64,000 nucleotides of DNA from DMER01 sp003451645 (GTDB taxonomy: Bacteria; Pseudomonadota; Alphaproteobacteria; Micropepsales; Micropepsaceae), in contig DALYLR010000011.1 in NCBI GenBank assembly GCA_031976175.1, positions 30,183 to 94,182 of the forward strand, given 5' to 3'. Within the stretch, counting starts at the first letter, position 1. Every line of letters begins with the position of its first letter. Both the position numbers and the translations under genes were made by a program. Under the pieces are notes generated by a model. That model was not told where the DNA came from, ran no database searches, and worked only from the letters and a program-made list of their open reading frames with translations. Of this stretch, positions 25,905 to 34,039 are shown piece after piece.

Positions 25905-26833
25905 CGGTGCCTTTGCCTGCAGGGCGCACCGGCCTCCTCATTGAGGCTTTTCTTGAAATGCTAAGCGCGGAACGTATCAGTGCCCGCAATACGTTGGAGG
26001 CCTACAGGCGCGACCTTGAGGATGCGGGCAGGGCACTGCGCGCCCGAGGTATACCCCTGGAGGTGGCGGAGAAATCGCAGATTGTCGTCTATTTGCAACA
26101 GTTAGCGCAAGACGTGGCGCCAGCAACGCAAGCCCGGCGCTTGTCGGCGCTCCGGCAGTTCTTTGCCTTTCTTGTCCGCGATGGCGTACGGCCGGATGAT
26201 CCAACAGCGGCACTAGAAGGGCCAAAACGTCGCAGGCCATTGCCCAAGTCGATCCCTGAAGATGCGGTCTCGCAGGTTTTTGAGGCTGCCGCAACGGTTG
26301 AGGGACCGGAGGGTGCAAGGCTGCGTTGCATCTTGGAGATGTTGTATGGCGGGGGCTTCCGGATATCCGAACTTTTGTCTTTGCCGTGTAAAGCTGTCAG
26401 TGGCGGCGGCCAGACAGTCCTCATCAAAGGCAAGGGTGGGCGAGAGCGCCTCGTGCCACTCAATGGCGCTGCGCATCGTGCCTTGGAGGCCTATTTGGCC
26501 CAGCGAAGCCATTTTATAAAGCCTGATACCCCTAACCCTTGGCTCTTTCCATCGCGCAAGACGGGCAAGCCCCTGACGCGGCGGAGGGTCGGGCAATTGC
26601 TGGCGGCTCTAGGGGCTGGGCTCGGTGGCGTATTGGAAGCGCTGTCGCCACATCGCATGCGTCATGCGTTTGCAAGTCACCTTTTGGCCCATGGCGCGGA
26701 TTTGCGGAGCGTTCAAACACTCCTAGGTCATGCCGATATTGCGACCACGCAAATCTACACCCATGTCGACGACGCGAGGCTGCGCGCGCTTGTCACGGAA
26801 AAGCACCCGCTGTCCCGCCGCCGCCGCGGTTGA
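25901..26833 (+). CDS. xerD: Tyrosine recombinase XerD
   Basis: 310 residues. Site-specific recombinase that, with XerC, resolves chromosome dimers at dif. N-terminal SAM-like DNA-binding domain (IEAFLEMLSAERISARNTLEAYRRDL). Catalytic set: Arg154 in GGGFRISEL, His251 and Arg254 in HRMRHAFASHLL, His277 in LGHADIATTQ, nucleophile Tyr286 in IYTHV. ATG overlaps the stop of the upstream exported protein gene by 4 bases. No mobile element borders it, so a housekeeping XerD is more likely than an integrase. Confidence 0.92.
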   Translation: MTVPLPAGRTGLLIEAFLEMLSAERISARNTLEAYRRDLEDAGRALRARGIPLEVAEKSQIVVYLQQLAQDVAPATQARRLSALRQFFAFLVRDGVRPDDPTAALEGPKRRRPLPKSIPEDAVSQVFEAAATVEGPEGARLRCILEMLYGGGFRISELLSLPCKAVSGGGQTVLIKGKGGRERLVPLNGAAHRALEAYLAQRSHFIKPDTPNPWLFPSRKTGKPLTRRRVGQLLAALGAGLGGVLEALSPHRMRHAFASHLLAHGADLRSVQTLLGHADIATTQIYTHVDDARLRALVTEKHPLSRRRRG

Positions 26834-26934
26834 CGCCCCATGGCGAGAGGCCTAGTGTCCGCGCCGTTTTCACCGGACGCAGCCACACCCCTTTTGAGTC
26901 GGCTGCCGCCTGTGGCCCCAAGGTTTGACCGAGG

Positions 26935-27918
26935 ATGAGTTTTACCATTGTGGAGCGCGCGCCATTGCGGCTTACGCGCTCTCTGTTGTTTGTACCCGGT
27001 GTGCGGCCACAATTATTTGAGAAGGCGGCCCAAGGCCCCGCCGACGCCCTATGTTTGGATATCGAGGATTCGGTCGCACCAGCGGACAAGCCGCAGGCGC
27101 GGGCCAACATCATCCAAGCCCTGAAGACCGTCGATTTTGGCGCCAAGTCGCTCAGCGTGCGCATCAATGGCCTGGACACCCCTTGGGCCTATCGCGATGT
27201 CGTCGACATCATGGAGCAGGCTGGCGAGCGGCTTGACCTCATCATGATCCCGAAAGTGGGTGTCGCCGCTGACGTCTATGCGATCGACATGCTGGTCAGC
27301 CAGATCGAGATGGCAACCGGCCGCAAGAAGAAGCTCAAGCTTGAGGTGATAATTGAAAGCGTCCTGGGCCTTCAGAACGCGGATGCGATTGCAGGCGCCT
27401 CCAAGCGGATGGATGCCTTGCACTTTGGTGCGGCGGACTTTGCGGCCTCAGCCGGCATGCGGACCACCAATATTGGCGGCCCAAACCCCGACTATGTTGT
27501 GCTGACAGACAAGACTGCTTCCGGGCAGCGCGACACGCATTGGAGCGACATGTGGCATTATGCGACCGCGCGCATGGTCGCGGCAGCGCGTGCCGCGGGC
27601 ATCCGCCCTGTTGATGGCCCCTTCGGCGATTATTCGGATGCGGAGGGCTATAATGCCCAGGCGCGCCGCTCGGCCGTGATGGGCTGCGAGGGCAAATGGG
27701 CAATTCACCCAAGCCAAGTGGCCCTTGCGAATTCGATCTTCACACCGCCAGCCGAAGAAGTCGCGCGCGCTCGCGAAATCTTGGCCGCGATGGCCGAGGG
27801 CCAAGCGGCAGGCATGGGCGCGGTCGCCCTCCATGGCCGGTTGATCGATCTGGCCTCCATCCGTCAAGCCGAAGTGATTGTACGCATGGACGAGATGATC
27901 AAGGCTGGAAAGGCCTAA
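26935..27918 (+). CDS. CitE-like lyase, probably L-malyl-CoA/beta-methylmalyl-CoA lyase type
   Basis: 327 residues of the HpcH/HpaI-CitE superfamily. LTRSLLFVPG at the start, Mg-binding Glu/Asp in LCLDIEDSVAP and IIESVLGLQNADAIA, then LHFGAADFAASAGMR. The length and the insert KTASGQRDTHW suit Mcl1-type malyl-CoA/citramalyl-CoA lyases or (3S)-malyl-CoA thioesterases better than citrate lyase beta. Together with methylmalonyl-CoA mutase in this window it would fit the ethylmalonyl-CoA or a related C4/C5 acyl-CoA route, but the substrate is inferred only. Cytoplasmic. Confidence 0.85.
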   Translation: MSFTIVERAPLRLTRSLLFVPGVRPQLFEKAAQGPADALCLDIEDSVAPADKPQARANIIQALKTVDFGAKSLSVRINGLDTPWAYRDVVDIMEQAGERLDLIMIPKVGVAADVYAIDMLVSQIEMATGRKKKLKLEVIIESVLGLQNADAIAGASKRMDALHFGAADFAASAGMRTTNIGGPNPDYVVLTDKTASGQRDTHWSDMWHYATARMVAAARAAGIRPVDGPFGDYSDAEGYNAQARRSAVMGCEGKWAIHPSQVALANSIFTPPAEEVARAREILAAMAEGQAAGMGAVALHGRLIDLASIRQAEVIVRMDEMIKAGKA

Positions 27919-27958
27919 CCTTATGACCCTTGCGGTTTGAGCGGCGGAGACACCTCCC

Positions 27959-29848
27959 ATGGCCGCGCATACGCACGAAACCAGCCACGCACAGACGGCT
28001 TCCAATGGCTTGATCATAGCGGCCTTGGGCGTCGTGTTCGGGGATATCGGCACGAGCCCGCTTTATATGATGCGCGACGCGTTCGGGCATGCAGGCGGAT
28101 TACCGCTGCAAGCGGATGCGGTAATGGGGCTGCTTAGTCTCGTCTTCTGGTCGCTCACCCTCATTGTGACCATCAAATATGTGGTCTTGATCATGCAGGC
28201 CGACAATCGCGGCGAAGGCGGCGTCTTATCGCTGGCCTCGCTGGCGCTGCGGACAGGGCACCATGCCCCCAAGCGGCGGGCAGTGCTTTCGGTTTTGGCA
28301 CTCATCGGATTGGCTCTATTTTACGGCGACGGCCTGATTACGCCAACCGTCTCGGTCTTAGGTGCGGTCGAAGGCCTGAAGGAATTGGACGAAGGCTTTG
28401 TGCCGTTTATCGTTCCATTGGCGACCGTCATCCTGATTGGACTGTTCCTCATTCAGCGCCACGGAACCGGCGCGGTCGGAAAGTACTTCGGCCCCGTGAT
28501 GCTGATATGGTTCACGGTTTTGGGGATATTGGGGCTGAGCAAGATCATCGAGAACCCGGGGATCCTAGCTGCCATTTCGCCCCATTATGCTGTGCAAGTC
28601 TTTTGGAACTATCCAGTTCAGGCCTTCATTGGGCTTGGCGCCGTAGTTCTGTGCGTCACGGGTGCGGAAGCGCTCTATGCCGATATGGGGCATTTTGGCA
28701 AAGGCCCAATCCGCAAGGCTTGGCTCTTTCTTGTGTTCCCGGGCCTCTTGTTGAATTACTTCGGGCAGGGAGCTCTTCTGATCGCCGACCCCACTGCGGT
28801 TAGAGCGCCTTTCTACTTAATCGCGCCAGAGTGGGCACAAGCGCCACTGGTCATCCTTGCAACTCTGGCGGCCGTCATTGCCAGTCAGGCGATTATCTCC
28901 GGCGTCTTTAGCCTCACGCGGCAAGCAATTCAGTTGGGCTACCTGCCCCGTATGGACATCCGCCATACCTCGCATACAGAGCAGGGCCAGATCTATATCC
29001 CACGCGTAAACTGGCTCTTGATGATCGGGGTGATTGGCCTGGTCTTGAGCTTCCAATCCTCCGGTGCCCTGACCGCGGCCTATGGCATTGCCGTGACCGG
29101 CGCCATGGCGATTGACGCGATCTTGGCCGCTGTCGTGGCGCGCTGGCTGTGGGGTTGGAGCCGGTGGTCTTCACTGTCGGTCTTTGGTCTGTTTTTCCTC
29201 ATCGACGTTGCGTTGTTCTCGTCCAACGCGATGAAGATCCCGCAAGGCGGCTGGTTCCCCTTGGCCGTTGCCATCGTGGCGGTATTCGTGTTCATCGCGT
29301 GGAAGCGGGGACGCGAGGCCCTGGTCTCCAAGCTTTACAAGGAAGCGATGCCGATCAAGGAATTCTTGAGCGTCTGGAACAAGACGACCGAGCGGGTGTC
29401 CGGCACGGCGGTCTTCATGACCTCGAACCCGGGTGTGGTGCCGACTGCCTTTTTGCACAATCTTAAGCACAATCATGTTGTGCATGAGCGCGTGATCCTG
29501 ATGAAGGTCAACACCGAGGATTCCCCGCGGGTCCCGGACGGGCAGCGCATCGAAGTCGAGAAACTGGGCAAGGGCTTCTACGCTGTTACAGCGCATGTAG
29601 GCTTTATGGAGCGTGCGGATGTGCCCAGCCTGTTGGAGCAGTGCCGCGCGCAAGGTCTGGCCATCGACATCATGGAGACGACGTTCTTCCTGGGACGCGA
29701 GACCCTCATCCCGGCCCAGAAATCCGACCTCAATCCTATCATGGCGGGCATGTTCTTTTGGTTGCATTCATCGGCCTTGTCCGCCACGCGCTTCTTCAGC
29801 ATACCGCCCAACCGTGTCGTCGAGCTTGGCGCCCAGATCGAGATTTGA
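27959..29848 (+). CDS. kup: Kup potassium uptake protein
   Basis: 629 residues, the normal Kup length. Opens with ALGVVFGDIGTSPLYMMRDAF, the family signature, followed by about twelve transmembrane segments to near residue 440 and a cytoplasmic C-terminal domain (TAVFMTSNPGVVPTAFLHNLKHN). Proton-coupled K+ import in the inner membrane. It starts 40 bases after the lyase gene and may share its transcript. Confidence 0.95.
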   Translation: MAAHTHETSHAQTASNGLIIAALGVVFGDIGTSPLYMMRDAFGHAGGLPLQADAVMGLLSLVFWSLTLIVTIKYVVLIMQADNRGEGGVLSLASLALRTGHHAPKRRAVLSVLALIGLALFYGDGLITPTVSVLGAVEGLKELDEGFVPFIVPLATVILIGLFLIQRHGTGAVGKYFGPVMLIWFTVLGILGLSKIIENPGILAAISPHYAVQVFWNYPVQAFIGLGAVVLCVTGAEALYADMGHFGKGPIRKAWLFLVFPGLLLNYFGQGALLIADPTAVRAPFYLIAPEWAQAPLVILATLAAVIASQAIISGVFSLTRQAIQLGYLPRMDIRHTSHTEQGQIYIPRVNWLLMIGVIGLVLSFQSSGALTAAYGIAVTGAMAIDAILAAVVARWLWGWSRWSSLSVFGLFFLIDVALFSSNAMKIPQGGWFPLAVAIVAVFVFIAWKRGREALVSKLYKEAMPIKEFLSVWNKTTERVSGTAVFMTSNPGVVPTAFLHNLKHNHVVHERVILMKVNTEDSPRVPDGQRIEVEKLGKGFYAVTAHVGFMERADVPSLLEQCRAQGLAIDIMETTFFLGRETLIPAQKSDLNPIMAGMFFWLHSSALSATRFFSIPPNRVVELGAQIEI

Positions 29849-29963
29849 CCCTGCCTTCTTCCATTCACCTTCAGCCCGCGCTGCGGTTGACAAGGGCCCG
29901 CAATCTCCGGCATGTCCCAACGCGCGCAAGGGGCTGCGCACCCTCCAATCTGAGTGACCAGAT

Positions 29964-30923
29964 ATGCTGACCTATCTCGATTTTGAGAAAGCTGTCGCCG
30001 AACTTGACGGCAAGATCGAGGAGTTACGCCGCTTAGCGGCGGCCGATCCGGCGGTCCCAATTAAGGATGACGTCTCACGGCTCGAAGCCAAGTCAGCGCA
30101 GCTCGTGCGCGATCTCTATGCCAAGCTGACGCCATGGCAAAAGACGCTGGTTGCGCGCCACCCTGCGCGGCCGCACTTTTATGATTATGTGCACACTCTG
30201 ATTGAGGATTTCACGCCGCTGGCGGGCGACCGCTCCTTTGCCGAGGACAACGCGATCATCGGCGGGCCCGGCAATTTCCGGGGCCGCGCCGTCATGGTCA
30301 TTGGCCATGAAAAGGGCAACGACACCAAATCCCGCCTCAAGCATAATTTTGGCATGGCACAGCCAGATGGTTACCGCAAGGCTATCCGTCTTATGACCAT
30401 GGCCGAGCGGTTCGGCCTGCCCGTGATCACTTTGGTCGACACACCCGGCGCCTATCCGGGCATCAGTGCCGAGGAACGCGGGCAGGCGGAGGCCATTGCC
30501 CGGTCGACTGAACGGTGCCTCACTCTTGGGGTGCCTCTGGTCTCCGCGATCCTGGGCGAGGGCGGCTCAGGCGGCGCGGTGGCCTTGGCGACGGCGGATC
30601 GTGTGATCATGCTGGAACACTCGATCTATTCGGTCATCTCGCCGGAGGGCTGCGCATCGATCCTTTGGCACTCGGCCGAGAAAGCGCAGGATGCGGCCGC
30701 GGCCATGAAGGTCACGGCGCAGGACCTGATGGGGTTCAAGATCATCGACCGGATTGTCGCCGAACCTGTGGGCGGCGCGCACCGCGATCCGGCGAAGACG
30801 ATCCTCGATATTGGGCAGGCGATTGATGAGGCGCTGAAGGAACTCGATGGTCTCGACCCTGCGGCCTTGCGCAAGGCGCGAGCGGAGAAGTTTCTGAGCA
30901 TGGGCCGGCAGGGCGCGGCCTAA
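29964..30923 (+). CDS. accA: Acetyl-CoA carboxylase carboxyltransferase subunit alpha
   Basis: 319 residues. With AccD it transfers CO2 from biotin to acetyl-CoA, giving malonyl-CoA for fatty acid synthesis. Conserved: MLTYLDFEKAVAELDGKIEELR, GGPGNFRGRAVMVIGHEKG, and the oxyanion/glycine-rich segments GEGGSGGAVALA and VISPEGCASILW. Its last 4 bases overlap the end of the convergent epoxide hydrolase gene. Confidence 0.96.
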   Translation: MLTYLDFEKAVAELDGKIEELRRLAAADPAVPIKDDVSRLEAKSAQLVRDLYAKLTPWQKTLVARHPARPHFYDYVHTLIEDFTPLAGDRSFAEDNAIIGGPGNFRGRAVMVIGHEKGNDTKSRLKHNFGMAQPDGYRKAIRLMTMAERFGLPVITLVDTPGAYPGISAEERGQAEAIARSTERCLTLGVPLVSAILGEGGSGGAVALATADRVIMLEHSIYSVISPEGCASILWHSAEKAQDAAAAMKVTAQDLMGFKIIDRIVAEPVGGAHRDPAKTILDIGQAIDEALKELDGLDPAALRKARAEKFLSMGRQGAA

Positions 30924-32107
30924 CCCGGCGCCAGCAAGGCCTCGCGCACATCTTGGACGAACAAATCCGGTTCTTCCTGCGCCGCAAAGTGCCCGCCGCG
31001 CGGCATCTCCCGCCAACGCACAATGTTGTATCCACGGCGGCCCCAGGATTCCGGTATCGGGGGCAAACCGTCGATTGGATAATCGGCGTAGGCTGTTGGT
31101 ACACTGACGATCTGACCGGCTGCGAGCTGGGCCGAACGCTCAAGGGGTGCGGCCTTATAGATCGTGTTGGCGGAATTGATGGTGCCCGTGAACCAATAGA
31201 GCGAGAGCATCGTGCACATCTCCTCATGCGGGAAGCGCGCCTCAATGCCCGTATACGGATGACCTTTTTTTGTGTCGGCGAGGCGGTTGATCTTGTCTGC
31301 CAGCCAGCCCGCAAGCCCAACGGGCGAGTCCATCAAACCATAGGCAAGCGCTTGCGGCCGGGTCGACTGGATCGCGCGGTAGCCATCCTCGCGTGCCCAC
31401 CACTCTTTCATGGCCGCTATCCATTGGGCCTCTTCAGATGTGACCGGCGGTTGCGAGGGGTGCTTCAAATGCGGCCTCATGGGCAGCATGGTCAGATGGA
31501 TGCGCGCCACCTCGTCCGGGTACTGAAGAGCCAGGCGCGAGGTCACATAGGACCCCCAATCGCCCGCTTGGGCCTGATAAGTCTGATACCCCAGGACTTC
31601 CGTCATGAGCCGGTGCCACAAATCCGCGATACGGGCAGGTCCAATTGGCCGCGATGGCCGCGACGAGAACCCAAAACCCAAGAGGGACGGGACGATCACG
31701 TCGAACCCGTCCTCCGCCTTGCCGCCATGCTTTTCGGGATGGGCCAGTGGTTCGATCACTTTCGTGAACTCTAGGAATGAGGACGGCCAGCCATGGGTGA
31801 GGATCAAGGGGCGGGGCGAGGGTTGTGAACCCTTCTTCCAGATGAAGTGGATCGTATGGGTCTCGCGATCCTGCTCCAGATCAACCGTGTACTGAGGAAA
31901 GCGGTTGAGCCTTGCTTCTTGTGCCGGCCAATCAAAGGTATCGCGCCAAAAGGGGATCAGCCGCTGCAGATAGGCCAGCGGCGTTCCATACTCCCACGCA
32001 TCATTGCCCGCAGGCTCGTTAGGCCAACGGACGCGGCCCAAGCGCTGACGGAGATCGGCGATGTCATTGTCTGGAATAGCAATGCGAAAGGCCTTTGGTT
32101 TGCTCAT
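30920..32107 (-). CDS. Epoxide hydrolase, microsomal (EHN) type, copy 1
   Basis: 395 residues. N-terminal EHN domain (FRIAIPDNDIADLRQRLGRVRWPNE) followed by an alpha/beta-hydrolase fold. Oxyanion region HGWPSSFLEF, nucleophile Asp in QAGDWGSYVTS, catalytic His in GGHFAAQEEP. Likely opens epoxides to diols; natural substrate unknown. It is the third gene of a compact minus-strand trio: its ATG overlaps the membrane protein stop by 4 bases, and the first gene of the trio is a paralogue. Confidence 0.87.
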   Translation of the reverse strand: MSKPKAFRIAIPDNDIADLRQRLGRVRWPNEPAGNDAWEYGTPLAYLQRLIPFWRDTFDWPAQEARLNRFPQYTVDLEQDRETHTIHFIWKKGSQPSPRPLILTHGWPSSFLEFTKVIEPLAHPEKHGGKAEDGFDVIVPSLLGFGFSSRPSRPIGPARIADLWHRLMTEVLGYQTYQAQAGDWGSYVTSRLALQYPDEVARIHLTMLPMRPHLKHPSQPPVTSEEAQWIAAMKEWWAREDGYRAIQSTRPQALAYGLMDSPVGLAGWLADKINRLADTKKGHPYTGIEARFPHEEMCTMLSLYWFTGTINSANTIYKAAPLERSAQLAAGQIVSVPTAYADYPIDGLPPIPESWGRRGYNIVRWREMPRGGHFAAQEEPDLFVQDVREALLAPG

Positions 32108-32673
32108 GCGTCGGGCTTCGGCTTCAGCGCGCGGTGCGCATCGAGGATCAATTCGGAGAGGCGGTCAGGGTTGGCCACATCCTCTATGACTAGATAGTTC
32201 TGCTCGCCATCCAGCGATTGCACGAGGACGGAGCCCTGACGTGTGGCCGAGCTGGTGGTCATGACCTCAAGCGGCAGGCCCAGTGGGATGGCGGTCAGGG
32301 CAGGGTATGGTGCGGGCGCGGCCCGCAGGACTCGGGCGTTCGTCACCGCGTAATGGATGCGGGCACGCGTCCTGCGGTCGCGCCAAGGCCTTAGCAACGC
32401 AAACTCAAGCGCGCTATAGGTGAAGCTTGCGAATATCAAGGTAAAGGCAAGCAGGAAGGGCCACTCAAAATGTTCCGCACCCTGAACAGCGCGCCAGGTG
32501 GCAAATGCCGTCACCGCCGTGACGCCCGCGCTGACAAGGAACGCCAAAGAGTACCCAAGCGTGTGAAGAAGAGGTTGCGCCGGACCCGGACCCGTTGGTT
32601 GTCCCTGCCATAAGACGCGTTCGTCCGGCTGAAGCGCTAAGGCGAACGGCTCATCATACACGTTGGAGGTCAT
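32104..32673 (-). CDS. Two-helix membrane protein with a PH-like C-terminal domain
   Basis: 189 residues. An N-terminal DERVLWQGQPTG motif, two hydrophobic helices (LAFLVSAGVTAVTAFATW and FLLAFTLIFASFTYSALEFALL), then IHYAVTNARVLRA and a beta-rich C-terminal part. That layout, with the WxGxP start and the Y.VTN.R strand, resembles bacterial PH-domain membrane proteins. Function unknown. It is joined to epoxide hydrolase genes on both sides by 4-base overlaps, so its product is made with theirs. Confidence 0.7.
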   Translation of the reverse strand: MTSNVYDEPFALALQPDERVLWQGQPTGPGPAQPLLHTLGYSLAFLVSAGVTAVTAFATWRAVQGAEHFEWPFLLAFTLIFASFTYSALEFALLRPWRDRRTRARIHYAVTNARVLRAAPAPYPALTAIPLGLPLEVMTTSSATRQGSVLVQSLDGEQNYLVIEDVANPDRLSELILDAHRALKPKPDA

Positions 32674-33818
32674 CCAAAGATCTCGCGGCCAAAGGCACGC
32701 ACGTCATTGATATAGTCTTGCGGCCGCTCCATCGCCGCGAAATGACCGCCACGCGAAAACTCCGTCCAGCGTGCCACATTGAGGCTCTTCTCAACCTGGC
32801 TGCGCGGCGGGAAAGGGATGAGATCGACCGGGACACGCGCCACCGCCACCGGCTTTTCGACCCGCGACTTGAGCGGAATGGGTGCGCCACCCGGGTCCTC
32901 AAACAAACCGCGATACATCCACGTCGAGGTGCCAAAGGTGCGCGTCACAAGATAGACCATGATGTTGGTCAGCAGCTGATCCTTAGTATAGACGCTCTCC
33001 AAACGCCCGCCGTCGAGATCGGACCAGGCTTTGAACTTCTCAACGATCCAGGCGGCGACTCCCACGGGGGAGTCCATCAAGCCGTAGGACAGCGTCAAAG
33101 GCTTGGTCGATTGCAGGCGGAAATAGGCCCCTTCGGCCTCAAAGGAGGCTTGAAACGCCTGCGCGGCCTTTTGCTCTTCTGGTGTGTCGAAGCTGACACC
33201 TGGGCTGAGCCAACCCATCATGTTCAAATGAACAGCCTTGCAGCCCTGGCCCTCATACCCCATCCAGCCCGAGATCGAGGAACCCCAATCGCCGCCTTGC
33301 GCGAGATAGCCCGAATACCCGAGCACCTGCGTCATCAGCGCGTCGAAATGTCTGGCGACCGTGCGCGGGCCAACGGGCTTGGGCGGCTTTTGCGAAAAGC
33401 CATAGCCGGGAAGCGATGGCACGACGACATCGAACCCATCCTCGGCCGAGCCGCCAAACTTTTCCGGATGAGCCAGCGGCTCGATGACGTTCAGGAATTC
33501 AACGATTGAGCCGGGCCAGCCATGGCTGATGATCAGGGGGCGGCGGCGCGCCGACGCGCTGCGCAAATGAATGAAATGGATATCCAGATCGAGCGGCCGC
33601 GCCTTGAACTGCGGGAAACGGTTGATCGCTCCTTGCGCGGCGTACCAATCATAGGATTGAAGCCAATGGTTCTGAAACTCCTTCATGGTTTGAAGGTCCG
33701 TGCCATAGGCCCAGCCGCCGCCCTCTGGCGCATCGGGCCACTCGAAAGCACGCACCTTCGCCATGATGGCGTCGACCGTCTGGCGGGGAATATCGATCGT
33801 GAAGGGGGCGATCGTCAT
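32670..33818 (-). CDS. Epoxide hydrolase, microsomal (EHN) type, copy 2
   Basis: 382 residues, a paralogue of the gene at 30920-32107. EHN domain FTIDIPRQTVDAIMAKVRAFEWPD, oxyanion HGWPGSIVEFLNVIEPLAHPEKFGG, nucleophile Asp in AQGGDWGSSISGW, His in RGGHFAAMERP. First gene of the trio; its stop overlaps the membrane protein start. The pair shares the stretch VIEPLAHPEK and GGxAEDGFDVVVPS, so one arose by duplication of the other, with the membrane gene between. Confidence 0.87.
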   Translation of the reverse strand: MTIAPFTIDIPRQTVDAIMAKVRAFEWPDAPEGGGWAYGTDLQTMKEFQNHWLQSYDWYAAQGAINRFPQFKARPLDLDIHFIHLRSASARRRPLIISHGWPGSIVEFLNVIEPLAHPEKFGGSAEDGFDVVVPSLPGYGFSQKPPKPVGPRTVARHFDALMTQVLGYSGYLAQGGDWGSSISGWMGYEGQGCKAVHLNMMGWLSPGVSFDTPEEQKAAQAFQASFEAEGAYFRLQSTKPLTLSYGLMDSPVGVAAWIVEKFKAWSDLDGGRLESVYTKDQLLTNIMVYLVTRTFGTSTWMYRGLFEDPGGAPIPLKSRVEKPVAVARVPVDLIPFPPRSQVEKSLNVARWTEFSRGGHFAAMERPQDYINDVRAFGREIFG

Positions 33819-33860
33819 GGGCTGAACTCAATGCTGGGGGCGGAACGCCCCCAGACATTA

Positions 33861-33908
33861 GAGCGTTTTCAGGAAAAGTGGATACCGGTTTTCCGCCTGA
33901 AAACGCTC
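33861..33908. repeat. Palindromic intergenic repeat, unit 1
   Basis: GAGCGTTTTCAG at the left arm pairs with CTGAAAACGCTC at the right; inner GAAAA pairs with TTTTC. The central AAAGTGGATACCGGTTTTC is a known alphaproteobacterial intergenic repeat signature, recalled from general knowledge. It may also end transcription of the flanking convergent-free region. Confidence 0.8.
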
Positions 33909-33923
33909 CAAATCATTTAATCA

Positions 33924-33971
33924 GCGCATTTTCGGACACGAAACCGGACGCCACTTTCGTTGAAAATGCGC
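33924..33971. repeat. Palindromic intergenic repeat, unit 2
   Basis: GCGCATTTTC...GAAAATGCGC with a central CACGAAACCGGACGCCACTTTCG. The same design as unit 1, read in the other orientation, 15 bases away. Together they fill the space between the secA stop and the epoxide hydrolase operon. Confidence 0.75.
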
Positions 33972-34039
33972 GAGCAACCATGCCTGTCCTGGCAAGCCGC
34001 TTCACCGAATTGGGGGCGGCTCACGGTACTGCAGTTAGC

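Noticed and set aside
25901..26833. Integrase of a mobile element
   Set aside because: Synteny, length, 4-base coupling to its upstream gene and lack of attachment-like repeats favour housekeeping XerD.
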